Positions 38,967 through 48,559 of a stretch of 64,000 bases of DNA are shown here, one piece after another. A program made the position numbers and the translations under genes. How positions within the stretch are numbered: position 1 is the stretch's first letter; every line of letters begins with the position of its first letter. The notes under the pieces were generated by a model that saw only the letters and a program-made list of their open reading frames with translations, was not told the DNA's origin and ran no database searches. Source of the DNA: Endozoicomonas sp. SCSIO W0465. GTDB lineage: Bacteria; Pseudomonadota; Gammaproteobacteria; Pseudomonadales; Endozoicomonadaceae. Location of the stretch: positions 5,558,001-5,622,000 of the forward strand of contig NZ_CP092417.1 of NCBI RefSeq assembly GCF_023716865.1, given 5' to 3'.

Positions 38967-40387
38967 CCAGCAGCTTTTTTACAGGAATCTTTACGGGAAC
39001 AGGACGGCAAGTACCTGGCCAGAACCCCCAATGCCATCAGTGACACAAAGTACGCCGCATTGGCTGGCATCTGCAGGTTAAAGTCCACCGACGAATGAAT
39101 CATGATGGCCAGCATCCCCATAAACGACGAGAACCCCATACCGATCATCAACCGACTGCGACGCTGCTTCATCGCCTGAACCGCCAGCCAGGATGACCAG
39201 ATCACCATCAACGCCAATATCAGAAATACCGGAACCCCAAACTCCAGGGGAAACTGTAGAAAATCATTATGGGCGAGGTCATAAAAACCTTTCCAGCTGC
39301 CATCATGATAAGCAGGCAGTGTTGTATAAAAGCTACCTGCACCGGAACCTGTCAGTGAGTAGTCACTGATTGCCACCAGGGTGACCTCAGACACATTGGG
39401 GCGGGTCTCCCGCTCCAGAGAAGTTTGTTCAATACGTTCCATCACCTTTTCAAGGCCAAACCACTGGCTGAGGATTGCCGTATCAATCACCAGCAGGCTG
39501 ACAAAAAGAACGACCATCCCACGGCTGAGCTTTTTACGACAGATAACGTACAGAATTCCGGTCACCAGCAAACTGGAGAAAAAGGCCGTATTCCCCATAC
39601 GGGAACGGGAAAGCACCAGGCCAATCACCATAATGGCCAGCCCGGTACGAAGTATGACCTTGTTACTCATCAACGTTTGCAGGGTCTGGCGAAGCCACTC
39701 CTGCCAGCTGTCGGCTTTGCTATCCTTCAACTGGGCAATCAGCAACCCCATACCAAAGGCCAGTGTCATCTCCATGCATCCGGCAAAACTGTTCCGGTTA
39801 ACGTAAGTACCGGTAGCGACACCAAAGTAAGATGGCTTTTCACCGAACAGCAGCACTTCTGCCCCGGAAAGCGTACTCAGCGAACCAAACACGGCCTGAA
39901 AAATTCCGGAGACCACAAAAGCCCAGGCAAACCAGCGTAATTTATCAGGCCGCTCCACCAGCAGTAGACAGAGACAAAAAAACAGATAGTAGGCCATGGT
40001 CAACAGAGTACTGACCATCGTATCGTGAGGAGAGATCGACAACGTCATCCACTGGGGCGTTGCCAAACCCAGTGCTTCTGCCGCAGTGACGTGAAGATTC
40101 CATGAGAACGGAGAAAGCTGCAAGGCCCAGCCCGACGGGATGGGCAACTGCTGGATAAACAACCAGCCAATAACCCCCATAAAACCCGCATGCAGCCATT
40201 TGGCCCGGTGGAAAGACGGTGTGGTTTCCAACCGGCCAAGGGCATAACCCAACACCCAGAACAGGCTGAGAACAGCAATCAGCAATACCAGAATTCCCCG
40301 AGCCCAGGGCGGGTTACTGCCCATTGGTAGCGGTAACCAGAAAACGATGGCCAGTAACGACCAGAACAAACACTGTCTATAGGTCAT
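38957..40387 (-). CDS. Wzy/WaaL-like O-antigen polymerase/ligase family protein
   Basis: 476 residues with about 11-12 hydrophobic segments, and a large periplasmic loop late in the chain (S-L-T-G-S-G-A-G-S-F-Y-T-T-L-P, then H-N-D-F-L-Q-F-P-L-E-F-G) typical of the O-antigen ligase superfamily. The Y-V-N-R-N-S-F-A-G motif after the sixth segment is the usual N-R-N-x-(F/Y)-A signature. In an exopolysaccharide cluster it would polymerise or ligate the repeat units at the periplasmic face of the inner membrane. The frame is intact, unlike several neighbours. Confidence 0.85.
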   Translation of the reverse strand: MTYRQCLFWSLLAIVFWLPLPMGSNPPWARGILVLLIAVLSLFWVLGYALGRLETTPSFHRAKWLHAGFMGVIGWLFIQQLPIPSGWALQLSPFSWNLHVTAAEALGLATPQWMTLSISPHDTMVSTLLTMAYYLFFCLCLLLVERPDKLRWFAWAFVVSGIFQAVFGSLSTLSGAEVLLFGEKPSYFGVATGTYVNRNSFAGCMEMTLAFGMGLLIAQLKDSKADSWQEWLRQTLQTLMSNKVILRTGLAIMVIGLVLSRSRMGNTAFFSSLLVTGILYVICRKKLSRGMVVLFVSLLVIDTAILSQWFGLEKVMERIEQTSLERETRPNVSEVTLVAISDYSLTGSGAGSFYTTLPAYHDGSWKGFYDLAHNDFLQFPLEFGVPVFLILALMVIWSSWLAVQAMKQRRSRLMIGMGFSSFMGMLAIMIHSSVDFNLQMPANAAYFVSLMALGVLARYLPSCSRKDSCKKAAGQG

Positions 40388-40466
40388 TGTTATTCGATGC
40401 TTAAACCACTAAAAAGCGTTAAACCAAATCAGGTGCGCTCGTAAGTATCCTCAAAAGAGATTCCAC

Positions 40467-40574
40467 ATGCATAAATTAACCGCTAAACGGCAAGTGACCA
40501 TCCCGCAAAGCATTTGCCTAAAACCTGGCCTGGAACCGGGTGACTTTATCCAGGTATTTGAACGGGGACCGTAA
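40467..40574 (+). CDS. short AbrB/MazE-like domain protein or fragment
   Basis: A 35-residue frame (ATG 40467, TAA 40572-40574) reading M-H-K-L-T-A-K-R-Q-V-T-I-P-Q-S-I-C and L-E-P-G-D-F-I-Q-V-F-E-R-G. This is the swapped-hairpin AbrB DNA-binding domain found in MazE-type antitoxins, where K-R-Q-V-T-(I/L)-P and G-D are hallmarks. Normal members are longer. It lies antisense to the frameshifted 3' end of the kinase gene, and no toxin partner is adjacent, so it is probably a truncated remnant. Confidence 0.5.
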   Translation: MHKLTAKRQVTIPQSICLKPGLEPGDFIQVFERGP

Positions 40575-42785
40575 AGCACCAGTCAGGCAGAACCAGAGTA
40601 ATAACCGTCGTGGTCGTAATACCCCTGACTGTAACCATAAGCGTCTTTCTGCGCCGGGTTGATCTTGTTCAGCACCCGTCACCGGTGCACGGGCCTGCAA
40701 CAGACGACCAAGGGCTACCTGAATGGCATTAATCTGCATACGGCCAGCCTCCACCACATAAACCAGGCCATCACAATGGCGAGAAATCATTAATACATCA
40801 CTGACGTTCTGCACCGGTGGACAATCCAGCACCACATAATCGTAATGCCCTTTCAACTTTTTCAGCAGGGTACCAAAACGTTCAGAAGCCAGCAGTTCCT
40901 GTGGATTTGGTGGCACCAGGCCACAGGGAATAACCTCAATGCCATCCACCTTATGCACCGCCTCTGAAACAGCAGCCGAACCCGCCAGCAGGTTTGCCAG
41001 ACCAGCAGAGCCGCCTTTAATAGCAAAGTTCTTACCCACTACCGGTCGGCGCAAGTCACAGTCAATTAACAGCGTTTTACCCAGCTGCCCCAGCGCCAGC
41101 GCCAGCGCCATATTGGAAGCGGTGGATGATTTACCCTCACCCGGCACAGTGGAAGTGACGGCAAACAGCTTATTGTCCCGATCCATGGCACTCAGATTAA
41201 TACCGGTTCGAATGGTGCGAATCGCCTCACCAAAACCATGCTGCTCCTTATTGGTGAACAGGCTGTAAATCTGTCCATCCAGCTTTTTATCGGTCAGTTT
41301 TGGCAGCACACCCAGTACTGGAAGATTCAGTTTCTCTTCAATATCTCTGGTTGTACGCACCGTGTTGTTCAACATTTCCAACAGGAAGGCAATACCACAG
41401 GAGACCAGCAAACCAAGCAGGCCCGCAATAGCAACAATCAGCTTTTTCTTAGGCTTGACCGGATGCTGTGCGGCAAATGCCTGATCCACCACACGGGCAT
41501 TGGCGGTTTGCAGGTCACTGGTTGCGGATGTTTCCTGAATACGTTTAAAGAAGGCATCGTACAGATCTTTATTAATGCGAACCTCACGCTCCAGGGCTCT
41601 TAAGCGGAATTGCTTGCGGTTGATATCCTGAACCTTGATCTTGGCCTCAACCACCGCCCTTTCCAGGCTGCGCTCATTGGCCTTATCAATCTCATATTCA
41701 CGCTCAACACCTTCAACAATATTGAGAACCTCCAGTTCTATATTCTGTCGAATGCTTTCCAGCTCAGAACGGGCAGAGATCATTTTCGGATGCTTTGGCC
41801 CATAGCGGCGGGAAAGGTCCAGCACCTGACGCTCCAGCCTGGATTCGTCCTGCTTCAAATCCTGGATTAATGGGTGCGCCAGCACCGCCTGAAGGGTTCG
41901 GTTATCATCCTTTTTCAGTTTCCCGGCACGGATCTGCTGATAGATATTTTCAGAAACCGCCAACTTATGACGGACCTGCACCAGTGATTCAGTCAAGGCT
42001 TTCAACTCATTGCTGGAAACGGTGAGAACACCCTCCATATCAATCAGCTGCTCCTGCTCGCGGTAGGCCTGCAGGTTCTGTTCTGCCAATTTCAGTTTTT
42101 CAGAGAGTTCACTTAAACGCCCCTCCATCCAGTTCGTAGCACTAAGGGTCAGGGAGAGCTTCGCCTCCATATAGGATTCGATATAGGCACTGGCGATGGC
42201 ATTGGCAATCTGAGCAGCCAGACGCGGACTTTCCGATTCCGCATGAATGCGAACAATCTGGGTTTTCCTGACCGGCTCTATAGTGACGTGTTCAGCCAAT
42301 ACATTGACCGTATCCCGTAGAGTGGCGCTATCGTCTGCTACCTCTTCCGGCTGAGCAATACCCAGTAACCCCTGCCAGTCGGTCAACCCGGCATACCAGG
42401 GCTTTTCCTGCAGCGAGGTATTAAACTCCGGATTCTTCAGCAACCCGAGTTTATGCACCACTTTTTCCAGAACCCCTCTGGATTTCAAAACTTCAAACTG
42501 GGTATTCAGATAGCTGTCATTACCACCTTCAATACCATAGATCTCTTCAATGGAGACCACCTTGGCCTGCTCCTGCTCAATCTGCAGGACAGCTGTCGCC
42601 TGATACACCGGCGTCATGGAAAACACCACCAGTACCGCCATCAGGATGACAGCCAGGGTAAAGCCAATAATGGGCCAGCGGTAAGAGACTAGTACATGGA
42701 AAATCTGACGAAGGTCAATAATATCTTCGTCCTGTATCGGTCTGGCTGCGGGTGCTGCCGAAGTCTTTTTAGAATCTGTCATCAT
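40518..42785 (-). CDS. Wzc-like polysaccharide co-polymerase and tyrosine autokinase, C-terminus frameshifted
   Basis: 755 residues in the present frame. An N-terminal Wzz domain with two membrane helices (about 34-55 and 445-465) encloses a long periplasmic coiled coil. The cytoplasmic BY-kinase domain has Walker A (V-P-G-E-G-K-S-S-T), Walker A' (L-L-I-D-C-D-L-R-R-P) and Walker B (V-V-L-D-C-P-P). After A-P-V-T-G (about 40670) the frame shifts: a one-base loss yields a foreign tail to 40518, while the neighbouring frame still encodes N-K-I-N-P-A-Q-K-D-A-Y-G-Y-S-Q-G-Y-Y, with more tyrosines before a stop at 40583-40585. That lost tail is the tyrosine cluster whose phosphorylation cycle drives polymerisation. 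The catalytic core is intact. Confidence 0.88.
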   Translation of the reverse strand: MMTDSKKTSAAPAARPIQDEDIIDLRQIFHVLVSYRWPIIGFTLAVILMAVLVVFSMTPVYQATAVLQIEQEQAKVVSIEEIYGIEGGNDSYLNTQFEVLKSRGVLEKVVHKLGLLKNPEFNTSLQEKPWYAGLTDWQGLLGIAQPEEVADDSATLRDTVNVLAEHVTIEPVRKTQIVRIHAESESPRLAAQIANAIASAYIESYMEAKLSLTLSATNWMEGRLSELSEKLKLAEQNLQAYREQEQLIDMEGVLTVSSNELKALTESLVQVRHKLAVSENIYQQIRAGKLKKDDNRTLQAVLAHPLIQDLKQDESRLERQVLDLSRRYGPKHPKMISARSELESIRQNIELEVLNIVEGVEREYEIDKANERSLERAVVEAKIKVQDINRKQFRLRALEREVRINKDLYDAFFKRIQETSATSDLQTANARVVDQAFAAQHPVKPKKKLIVAIAGLLGLLVSCGIAFLLEMLNNTVRTTRDIEEKLNLPVLGVLPKLTDKKLDGQIYSLFTNKEQHGFGEAIRTIRTGINLSAMDRDNKLFAVTSTVPGEGKSSTASNMALALALGQLGKTLLIDCDLRRPVVGKNFAIKGGSAGLANLLAGSAAVSEAVHKVDGIEVIPCGLVPPNPQELLASERFGTLLKKLKGHYDYVVLDCPPVQNVSDVLMISRHCDGLVYVVEAGRMQINAIQVALGRLLQARAPVTGAEQDQPGAERRLWLQSGVLRPRRLLLWFCLTGALRSPFKYLDKVTRFQARF

Positions 42786-43376
42786 AAAGTCTGCACAACG
42801 TTATCAGCAGCGATACTGCATTAATTCATCAGAAGAAGCTTTCATTTATCGTAATGATGTCGCCCGGCAGGACGGACTCATTCAACGCCAGTTCCCGCTC
42901 AACGGCACGGCCACTTTCTTCACGGGTGACCATAATGCCTTTTTTGGAAGCCCGCTGGGTAAACCCCCCAGCCAGCGCCACCGCTTTTTCAAGGGTCAAA
43001 CCCGGCTCAAAGCTGAAACCGCCGGGGGATTTCACCTCACCACTGACAAAGAACTTACGATATTCCAGTATGGAAACACTCACTCGCGGATCAACAAAAT
43101 AACCATCTTTCAGCTGTCGGGTAATGTGATTTTCCAGTTGGCCGACGGTCATTCCCTTCACTCGAAACTCCCCCAGAAATGGGTAGGAAACGGTACCTGC
43201 ATCCGTAAGGATTAGCTCTTTCTCCATATCGTCTTCGCCAAATACCGAGATGCCAATTTTATCGCCCGAGCCCAGTTCATAGCGGGAGAGACTCATTAAC
43301 TGATCAGCACTGGCAACTGCGCTGACCAGAAACGCAGACATCATCAGTCCTGCGGCTATTAATGAAAAAAATGATG

Positions 43377-44983
43377 GTAACTATTCAGCACTGAGCAAAG
43401 GCATATTACAGTAATTCCGAACAGCTCTATGAAGTGATTGATATATGTCCATTCCCTGTTTTCTGGCAGACGACAAATAGCTGCGAATCCGTGCAAACAT
43501 AGAACCACCGTCTGCACTCCTGAAGCAGCCTGAGATTTTCTGCTTTAACTTGGCCATTCGAACATCCCGCTCACTGCCATTGTTATCGAAGGGAATGGTA
43601 AAATCTGACATGAAGCGCAGTGTCTCAGCCTTGAACTCAGTGAGTCGTTTGAAGAGATTGTAAGCTTTAGTATTCTTGACTTTCTTGCGCTTAAGCTCCT
43701 CTCGTTGCTTCTCCATATAGACGACTTCTTTCATTAGAGCCCGCTGAAGCAACCGGTCATAAATCTTCTCGATTCGTTCACAGACAACACTTGGCATCTG
43801 TAGCATACCTATGGTCTTAAGCCCTTGCAGTAATGCCAGGAAAGCCTCAGTAGCTTCATCAATCGCAACGCCAGTTGATTGCTGTCCCTATCAACAACAC
43901 CCAAAAGCTCCCTCAGGTGATGGGCATTGCAAAGTACGTGAGTTGCCGCATATGCAAAATAGGATTTCCAATGATCATGAACCAGAACGCCTGCAAATGT
44001 TAGCAGTATGCCCATCGTGTCCATGGCCTCACGACCTCGCTTTTCAGACAAGTAGTAGAGCGTCCATTGTTCATCCCGCATAACGTGTAGCCAGTGCAAA
44101 GAGCCCTCGGCCCGCATACCCGTTTCATCGGCTCCGGCAACAGACGATTCCCGCAAGGCGTCACGAATAACCTCTTCAGTAGAAGCCAGATTTTCATAGG
44201 TTCTGGCCACAAAATTGGCGACAGTGCCTGCACTTACACTCATTTTATAGAGAGTATTAAAATACTCTGACACGCGCTTAAAAGGCAGGAAATGGTATTG
44301 GTTAAGATAGACGGCCATAGCCTGTGTGGCTGAGCCATATTGTGCGGCAGCGGTAACACCTTCCGGGAATTCAGCCTGATTCCGACAACCACAAGTGCAG
44401 ATTTTTACTTCAGCTCTATGGGCCGTTACTTCAAATTCACCCGGTCTCCCTGGTTCAAACACCTGTCGTTCAATATATTTGACCGGCTCACTATCAAGAA
44501 GAGACGCCTGACATTTATTGCATTCTTTAACCGGAAGGTACTCAATATAGTCAGGGATATCGACCTGTTTAAGACAAGTGCCCTGATGCCCTTTCTTTCC
44601 ACCGGCTTTATTACCAGAAGACTGTCTCAGACTTTTAGGATTGGGTTTTTCATCCGATGGATCGGTACCTTTATCTGCGGAAAGGTCGTCAGAATGATCT
44701 GGAGAATTACTGTTTTTACAAGGTTTTTGATAACCATCAGACGATGGCGGCTTGCTGCTGTTTTGACTGTTCTTGCCAACCTTTTCTTCCAATTCTCGAC
44801 ATCGCTCTTCCAGACAGGCAACTCTCATCCGCAGCTCTGCATTCTCTTTCAAGAGAATCTCAGCCGACATAGTTGCGGGTAGTTCTGGAATCATGCTGGC
44901 GAATATTGTGGAAAAATGGTGCTTAAGAGGATGGTATAAAAATCAGAAAATTCCAGATTTATGTGGGGGTGCTGAACAGTTAC
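43377..44983 (-). mobile_element. IS66-family element (copy D)
   Basis: 1607 bp with right end GTAACTATTCAGCACTGAGC at 43377 and left end on the minus strand at 44983, flanked by the 8-bp duplication AAATGATG (43369-43376 and 44984-44991). One base shorter than copy C because of a deletion in the transposase gene. It interrupts the signal-peptide codons of the Wza-like gene. Confidence 0.94.
43381..44894 (-). pseudogene. IS66 transposase of copy D, frameshifted
   Basis: The same protein as at 35590-37104, but one A is missing at about 43819-43821 (GGTCTTAAGCCC instead of GGTCTTAAAGCCC on the plus strand). The frame breaks after H-Y-C-K-G and the catalytic Glu block falls in the separate downstream frame 43381-43806. 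Confidence 0.92.
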
Positions 44984-45106
44984 AAATGATGAAAATATTG
45001 ATAAGGTTCGAATCGTTCTCATTACCACAACCTGCTTGATAACTCCTTGGAAGCGTCAGTAGAGAACTGACAACCTGACCAGCGAGTAAACATTCGATAC
45101 GAAAAA

Positions 45107-45266
45107 GGCTCTATTTTGATTACGAACTGCTCTACAGTGAAAACTGACTGTAGGTCACGAAAAACAAGGATTGAGCAACATTACCGGACAATATGCTGAC
45201 AACCTTTGTAGATAAAGGGCTTCAGCAATGTTCAACCCAGTAGCAGTCTGAAATCCTACAAGAGCC
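45107..45266 (-). repeat. 160-bp MITE, copy 3 of 3 (inverted)
   Basis: Reverse complement of the units at 2777-2936 and 23248-23407, without a difference that I can see, flanked by the perfect 8-bp duplication ACGAAAAA (45099-45106 and 45267-45274). It fills most of the gap between the Wza-like gene and the outer-membrane barrel gene of the exopolysaccharide operon. Confidence 0.95.
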
Positions 45267-45328
45267 ACGAAAAAAACAGGCTGGATTTATACCAGCCTGC
45301 ATGCCTTACGATTCATTAACAGCCATTA

Positions 45329-46543
45329 CTAAAGAGCAACGGTACCGCTCAGCATGTAAACGTTACGCTGGTAACCATCTTCGTCAACAGCCACCTGGCG
45401 GGCAGACTCATCACGGTCACTGTTCTCATAAGCAAGCGATACGGTCACATTACGCATGACGTTCCAGTTTACCGAGAGACCAAACTGATTAATGGTACGA
45501 TCTTTCTGGCTGACACCGAATCTATTCTGAACTTCCTCATCGGTGAAGCTGTAGTTAGCGTTGGTGCTAATTTTCCCGGTCCACTGGTGATTCCAGCTCA
45601 CTGAGCTGGTAGTACCCTGGGTAAAGTCTGCAGTCTGTGGGTTTTCAGATTCCAGACCGTAGTCACGGCTGGTGCTCAACTGAAATACAGAGTGGTCAAC
45701 GGGCATGTAGCTGACCCCCATTTCCCAGCCAGTGTAGCCCTGACGATCCACATCACTGGCTGAAGTGTCCCGGTAACGACGACCCAACTTGGCATAACCA
45801 CTGGTTTTAGCCGTCGCCTCCCAGCTCAGACCCACCAGATAACTGGTGATGTCGTATCCAGCGCCCTGCTCATTGGTGTAATCCAGCTCACGCTGTTTAA
45901 TCTCCACCAGCGCGTCGGTTTTTGGCATAAAGCGATAGAAGACGGTGGTTACATACTCAACGCTCTTACGGTCACTGCCTTCTTTTTCTCCAGCAGCTTC
46001 CTGATACGTCTGTTTGTTATAGTTACCAAAAAGATCTGCACGCATCATGGCTTGTGTAGAACCAAAGCCGTACTTCAGGCCACCTTTGGTGCGGGTAAAC
46101 TCTGGCGCCTCCTTATTGTCTGCCCCATCAACCGTGGACCCTGCATCATGGTAACGGCCAAGATCAAAGTCCACATCCAGACGGTTACGGCTGTTAAATT
46201 CCTGATGGATCAAGCCCGTTACACCATAATCGGTGAAATTGGCGTCAGACACGCTGGTAAAGCTGGTGTTTTTGGCAGCCAGTTTGGCTTCATAGGTGCT
46301 CATGCCCTGCTGAGCTTTAAAAGCAACGGAAGCATCGACATCCACCACCGTAGAGCTTTTGTCGGCCAGCTCACCTTCGCCTTCACGAAAGATATTGTCA
46401 TCGTGACCAATGGCCAGCGCCGCCATTGGCGTCACTTCCACCGGCCCCATATTGACATGACCGGCATCTTCCACCGCTGCCATCGCAGTCACGCCATAAC
46501 CTGCCATGGCCATGGCCAGGCTCAGCTTGCTGATCCCTTTCAT
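45329..46543 (-). CDS. outer-membrane beta-barrel protein of the exopolysaccharide locus (BBP2-like)
   Basis: 404 residues. A signal peptide (about 1-22, ending A-M-A) is followed by V-T-P-M-A-A-L-A-I-G-H-D-D-N-I-F-R, the start typical of BBP2-type barrels (G-x-D-D-N-(I/V)-x-R), and then alternating amphipathic strands to a C-terminal L-S-G-T-V-A-L. Such barrels accompany Wza-like exporters in several exopolysaccharide systems. The coding frame is intact, but an IS4/IS701-type element has inserted seven bases before the ATG, so the natural ribosome-binding site (AGGGTGA, now near 47670) is 1.1 kb away. Translation should be poor unless a new site arises. Confidence 0.8.
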   Translation of the reverse strand: MKGISKLSLAMAMAGYGVTAMAAVEDAGHVNMGPVEVTPMAALAIGHDDNIFREGEGELADKSSTVVDVDASVAFKAQQGMSTYEAKLAAKNTSFTSVSDANFTDYGVTGLIHQEFNSRNRLDVDFDLGRYHDAGSTVDGADNKEAPEFTRTKGGLKYGFGSTQAMMRADLFGNYNKQTYQEAAGEKEGSDRKSVEYVTTVFYRFMPKTDALVEIKQRELDYTNEQGAGYDITSYLVGLSWEATAKTSGYAKLGRRYRDTSASDVDRQGYTGWEMGVSYMPVDHSVFQLSTSRDYGLESENPQTADFTQGTTSSVSWNHQWTGKISTNANYSFTDEEVQNRFGVSQKDRTINQFGLSVNWNVMRNVTVSLAYENSDRDESARQVAVDEDGYQRNVYMLSGTVAL

Positions 46544-46550
46544 TTATTAT

Positions 46551-47657
46551 CTGAAGTTACGCAGCTAACAGCTCTCTCAGCTGCCCCAACGAAGCTTTCA
46601 GCCCTGCCATATAGATTTTGGCTCTGAGCTGAAAGTGATTCAGATTTACTTTCAATGACAATACTTCCAACCTGAAGGCTGAGTAAATTGAAAGAAAGAT
46701 ATGATTACTCTGTGTTCTCACAGTATGCGCCGGTGACTTGGCCATTGACGCATTCGATTTCAGCGTTTTATGGAAGACCTCGACTTTCCACCGTTTCTCG
46801 TAGATTGCCTTGAGAGTCTCGGCATCACAGTCAAGATCGCTGCAAACCAGATAGAGAATGCCTGTGCTTCCGTCTTTGTTTTTAAAGACCTGACGGTATA
46901 GCAGAACAGGGAAATCGACACCTGCTATCCACCCTTGTACAGGCTTATCTTCTGAAAAATCAACAGTATCTATACGCTGTGAACGGCCTTGTAATTTGTC
47001 GTCCAGACTGAGGGATACCTTGCGGTTTGACTTCATCGCCATAGGAAATGTTTATTACAGTCGTGTCGAATAAACATCATATTGTCGTTTGAGCAAAACC
47101 AGCTATCTGCAAGGACATAGCGGAACATAAGCTGGTTATGGCAGCAAATCATCAGCATCTCCCGCATCATTTCATTTTTGGTTTGCTCTGCATATCGTCT
47201 TACCTTTTTTGTCTTCAAGTCGGTGTACAGGATGGTTTTCTCGATCAATTTATAGGCGACAGGAATCGACGCATCTCCGGCATGGTAGTGTGCATTGAGC
47301 AGATTTATACCTTTCACGGTGCGATTTTTTGTATGATCAAAATGCCAGGTGTTCAGGGCATTCTCTTTGCTGAACTGCTTTTCCTGAATCGTATCGTCAA
47401 AGATCAAAACCCCATCACTGCACTCAACCTGTCGCACGACGGGTTTAACGTAAAGCCATAAGTCACGACTGGTAAACTCATTGTTTGAAAGCAATCGGGT
47501 GAATTGGTCATGACTGTAGACATTATCCAAAAGCTCTGACACTCCCGTTGCAGTGGTCTTCCCAGACGACGACAACAGGTAGTCAGAATAAAGTTCTATG
47601 AGATCATTTTTCATGCCACCAATAATGGCTGATTTTCAGCAAGGTGCGTAACTTGAG
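46551..47657 (-). mobile_element. IS4/IS701-type insertion sequence
   Basis: Inverted ends CTGAAGTTACGCAGC (from 46551) and CTCAAGTTACGCACC (minus strand from 47657) with two mismatches, flanked by TTATTAT on both sides (46544-46550 and 47658-47664). 1107 bp with one transposase gene. It has separated the outer-membrane barrel gene from its leader. Confidence 0.85.
46557..47614 (-). pseudogene. IS4/IS701-like transposase, frameshifted
   Basis: The first frame (47614 to 47033, 193 residues) has the N-terminal domain, the first catalytic Asp in L-I-F-D-D-T-I-Q-E-K and the second in V-L-A-D-S-W-F. The second frame (47042 to 46557) has the C-terminal Y-E-K-R-W-K-V-E-V-F-H-K-T-L-K block with the Glu. 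They overlap by ten bases, and one missing base near 47042 (after K-H-F-L) would join them. A programmed frameshift is possible but no slippery run is seen there, so I treat it as a mutation. Confidence 0.8.
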
Positions 47658-47963
47658 TTATTATTTCACCCTGCTGTATAAAATAACCGCCATGAAAGGC
47701 AGCTGATTAAGATTCCGCATCCAGAGGGGCGCACTGCCAGAGTTCTCTGAATATTTTATAATTTATAGAAGTAAAAACTCACTGCACGACGCGGATTGTA
47801 TTATAAATAGATTGTCAATATAATTTCCAGCGGGTTAACTATCTTTTTTTCACACACAAATCTATCGTGGGAAATCGCTATAAACCCCTGAAATTATACG
47901 ATCAGGGACTCCCTGCTCAGAATGAACAAGAATTGACTCCCGGCCATTAAACTAAAACAAAGG
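47658..47963. other. divergent leader region
   Basis: About 300 bases between the insertion sequence and the secreted-protein gene. The minus strand holds the displaced leader of the barrel gene, including AGGGTGA near 47670. The plus strand presumably holds the promoter of the gene at 47970; a TATAAT occurs at 47757-47762 without a good -35 hexamer. Confidence 0.4.
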
Positions 47964-47969
47964 ATGACC

Positions 47970-48524
47970 ATGAAATCTAAACTACTTGTTGCTGCAACTG
48001 CACTGGCAGTTTCTGCCATGGCCGGTGTGGCTCAGGCAGGTCTGGCAGCAGAACTGGCTGCCGGACAGCCAACCGCAGAGTCCCTGGCACAGACCGCTGA
48101 AACCCTGGGTGTTTCGGTTGAAACCCTGATTAGTGATCTGGCTGCCCAGTTTAAAGACCAGCCAGCCTTGCTGCAGGCCATTGTCAGTGAAGCGATCAAG
48201 GCGTTCCCTGAACAAGCTTCCCAGATCGTATACATTGCCGTCACTGAAGCCCCGGATCAAAAAGCAGCCATCACCAGCGCCGCCGTAGCCCAGCTGGGAA
48301 ATACCGCTGAAGCACAGGCCGTCGTTGACCAGGCTGCTGATGCTGCTGAACAGACCATTGCCCGGGGTGACACCGGGACTCAGCCACAGGGTGAAGAGCC
48401 AGAAACAGAAGCAGAACAGACCGAAGCACCAGCCAATGAGTCACCGGCTCCGACGCCTCCACCGCCACCGCCACCAGCTAACAACACGCCAAACGATAAA
48501 CCTCCTGCCACCAGTCCGAACTGA
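47970..48524 (+). CDS. small secreted Ala-rich protein with Pro-rich tail, unknown function
   Basis: 184 residues from the ATG at 47970, preceded by AAGGA at six bases; the ATG at 47964 is too close to that site. A signal peptide (about 1-21, ending A-Q-A) leads to a helical Ala/Gln-rich domain (about 22-120) and an acidic then proline-rich tail with a run of eight prolines. It is read away from the exopolysaccharide barrel gene across a shared leader, so it may be co-regulated with that locus. An intrinsic terminator follows. I do not recognise the family. Confidence 0.65.
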   Translation: MKSKLLVAATALAVSAMAGVAQAGLAAELAAGQPTAESLAQTAETLGVSVETLISDLAAQFKDQPALLQAIVSEAIKAFPEQASQIVYIAVTEAPDQKAAITSAAVAQLGNTAEAQAVVDQAADAAEQTIARGDTGTQPQGEEPETEAEQTEAPANESPAPTPPPPPPPANNTPNDKPPATSPN

Positions 48525-48530
48525 CCTGAA

Positions 48531-48559
48531 AACACCCGACCTTGCTCGGGTGTTTTTTT
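48531..48559 (+). terminator. intrinsic terminator
   Basis: Perfect 9-bp stem AACACCCGA / TCGGGTGTT with a 5-base loop and a following T-run, six bases after the stop codon of the secreted-protein gene. Confidence 0.85.

Larger units (their letters stand above)
42829..45022 (-). pseudogene. Wza-like polysaccharide export protein, interrupted in its signal peptide by IS66
   Basis: The mature part (from about 43300 to 42829) has the polysaccharide biosynthesis/export domain (L-G-S-G-D-K-I-G-I-S-V-F-G-E-D-D-M) and a SLBB domain (V-S-G-E-V-K-S-P-G-G-F-S-F). Removing the IS66 at 43377-44983 and one AAATGATG repeat gives an ATG at 45020-45022 and the signal peptide M-R-T-I-R-T-L-S-I-F-S-S-F-F-S-L-I-A-A-G, continuous and in frame with the rest. 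The intact protein would be about 195 residues, short like GumB/EpsA-type exporters. A weak in-frame ATG at 43344 could give a product with a stunted signal. Confidence 0.9.

Noticed and set aside
47033..47042. Programmed frameshift between the two IS4/IS701-type transposase frames
   Set aside because: No slippery A/T run or stimulatory structure is visible at the overlap; a simple one-base deletion explains it.
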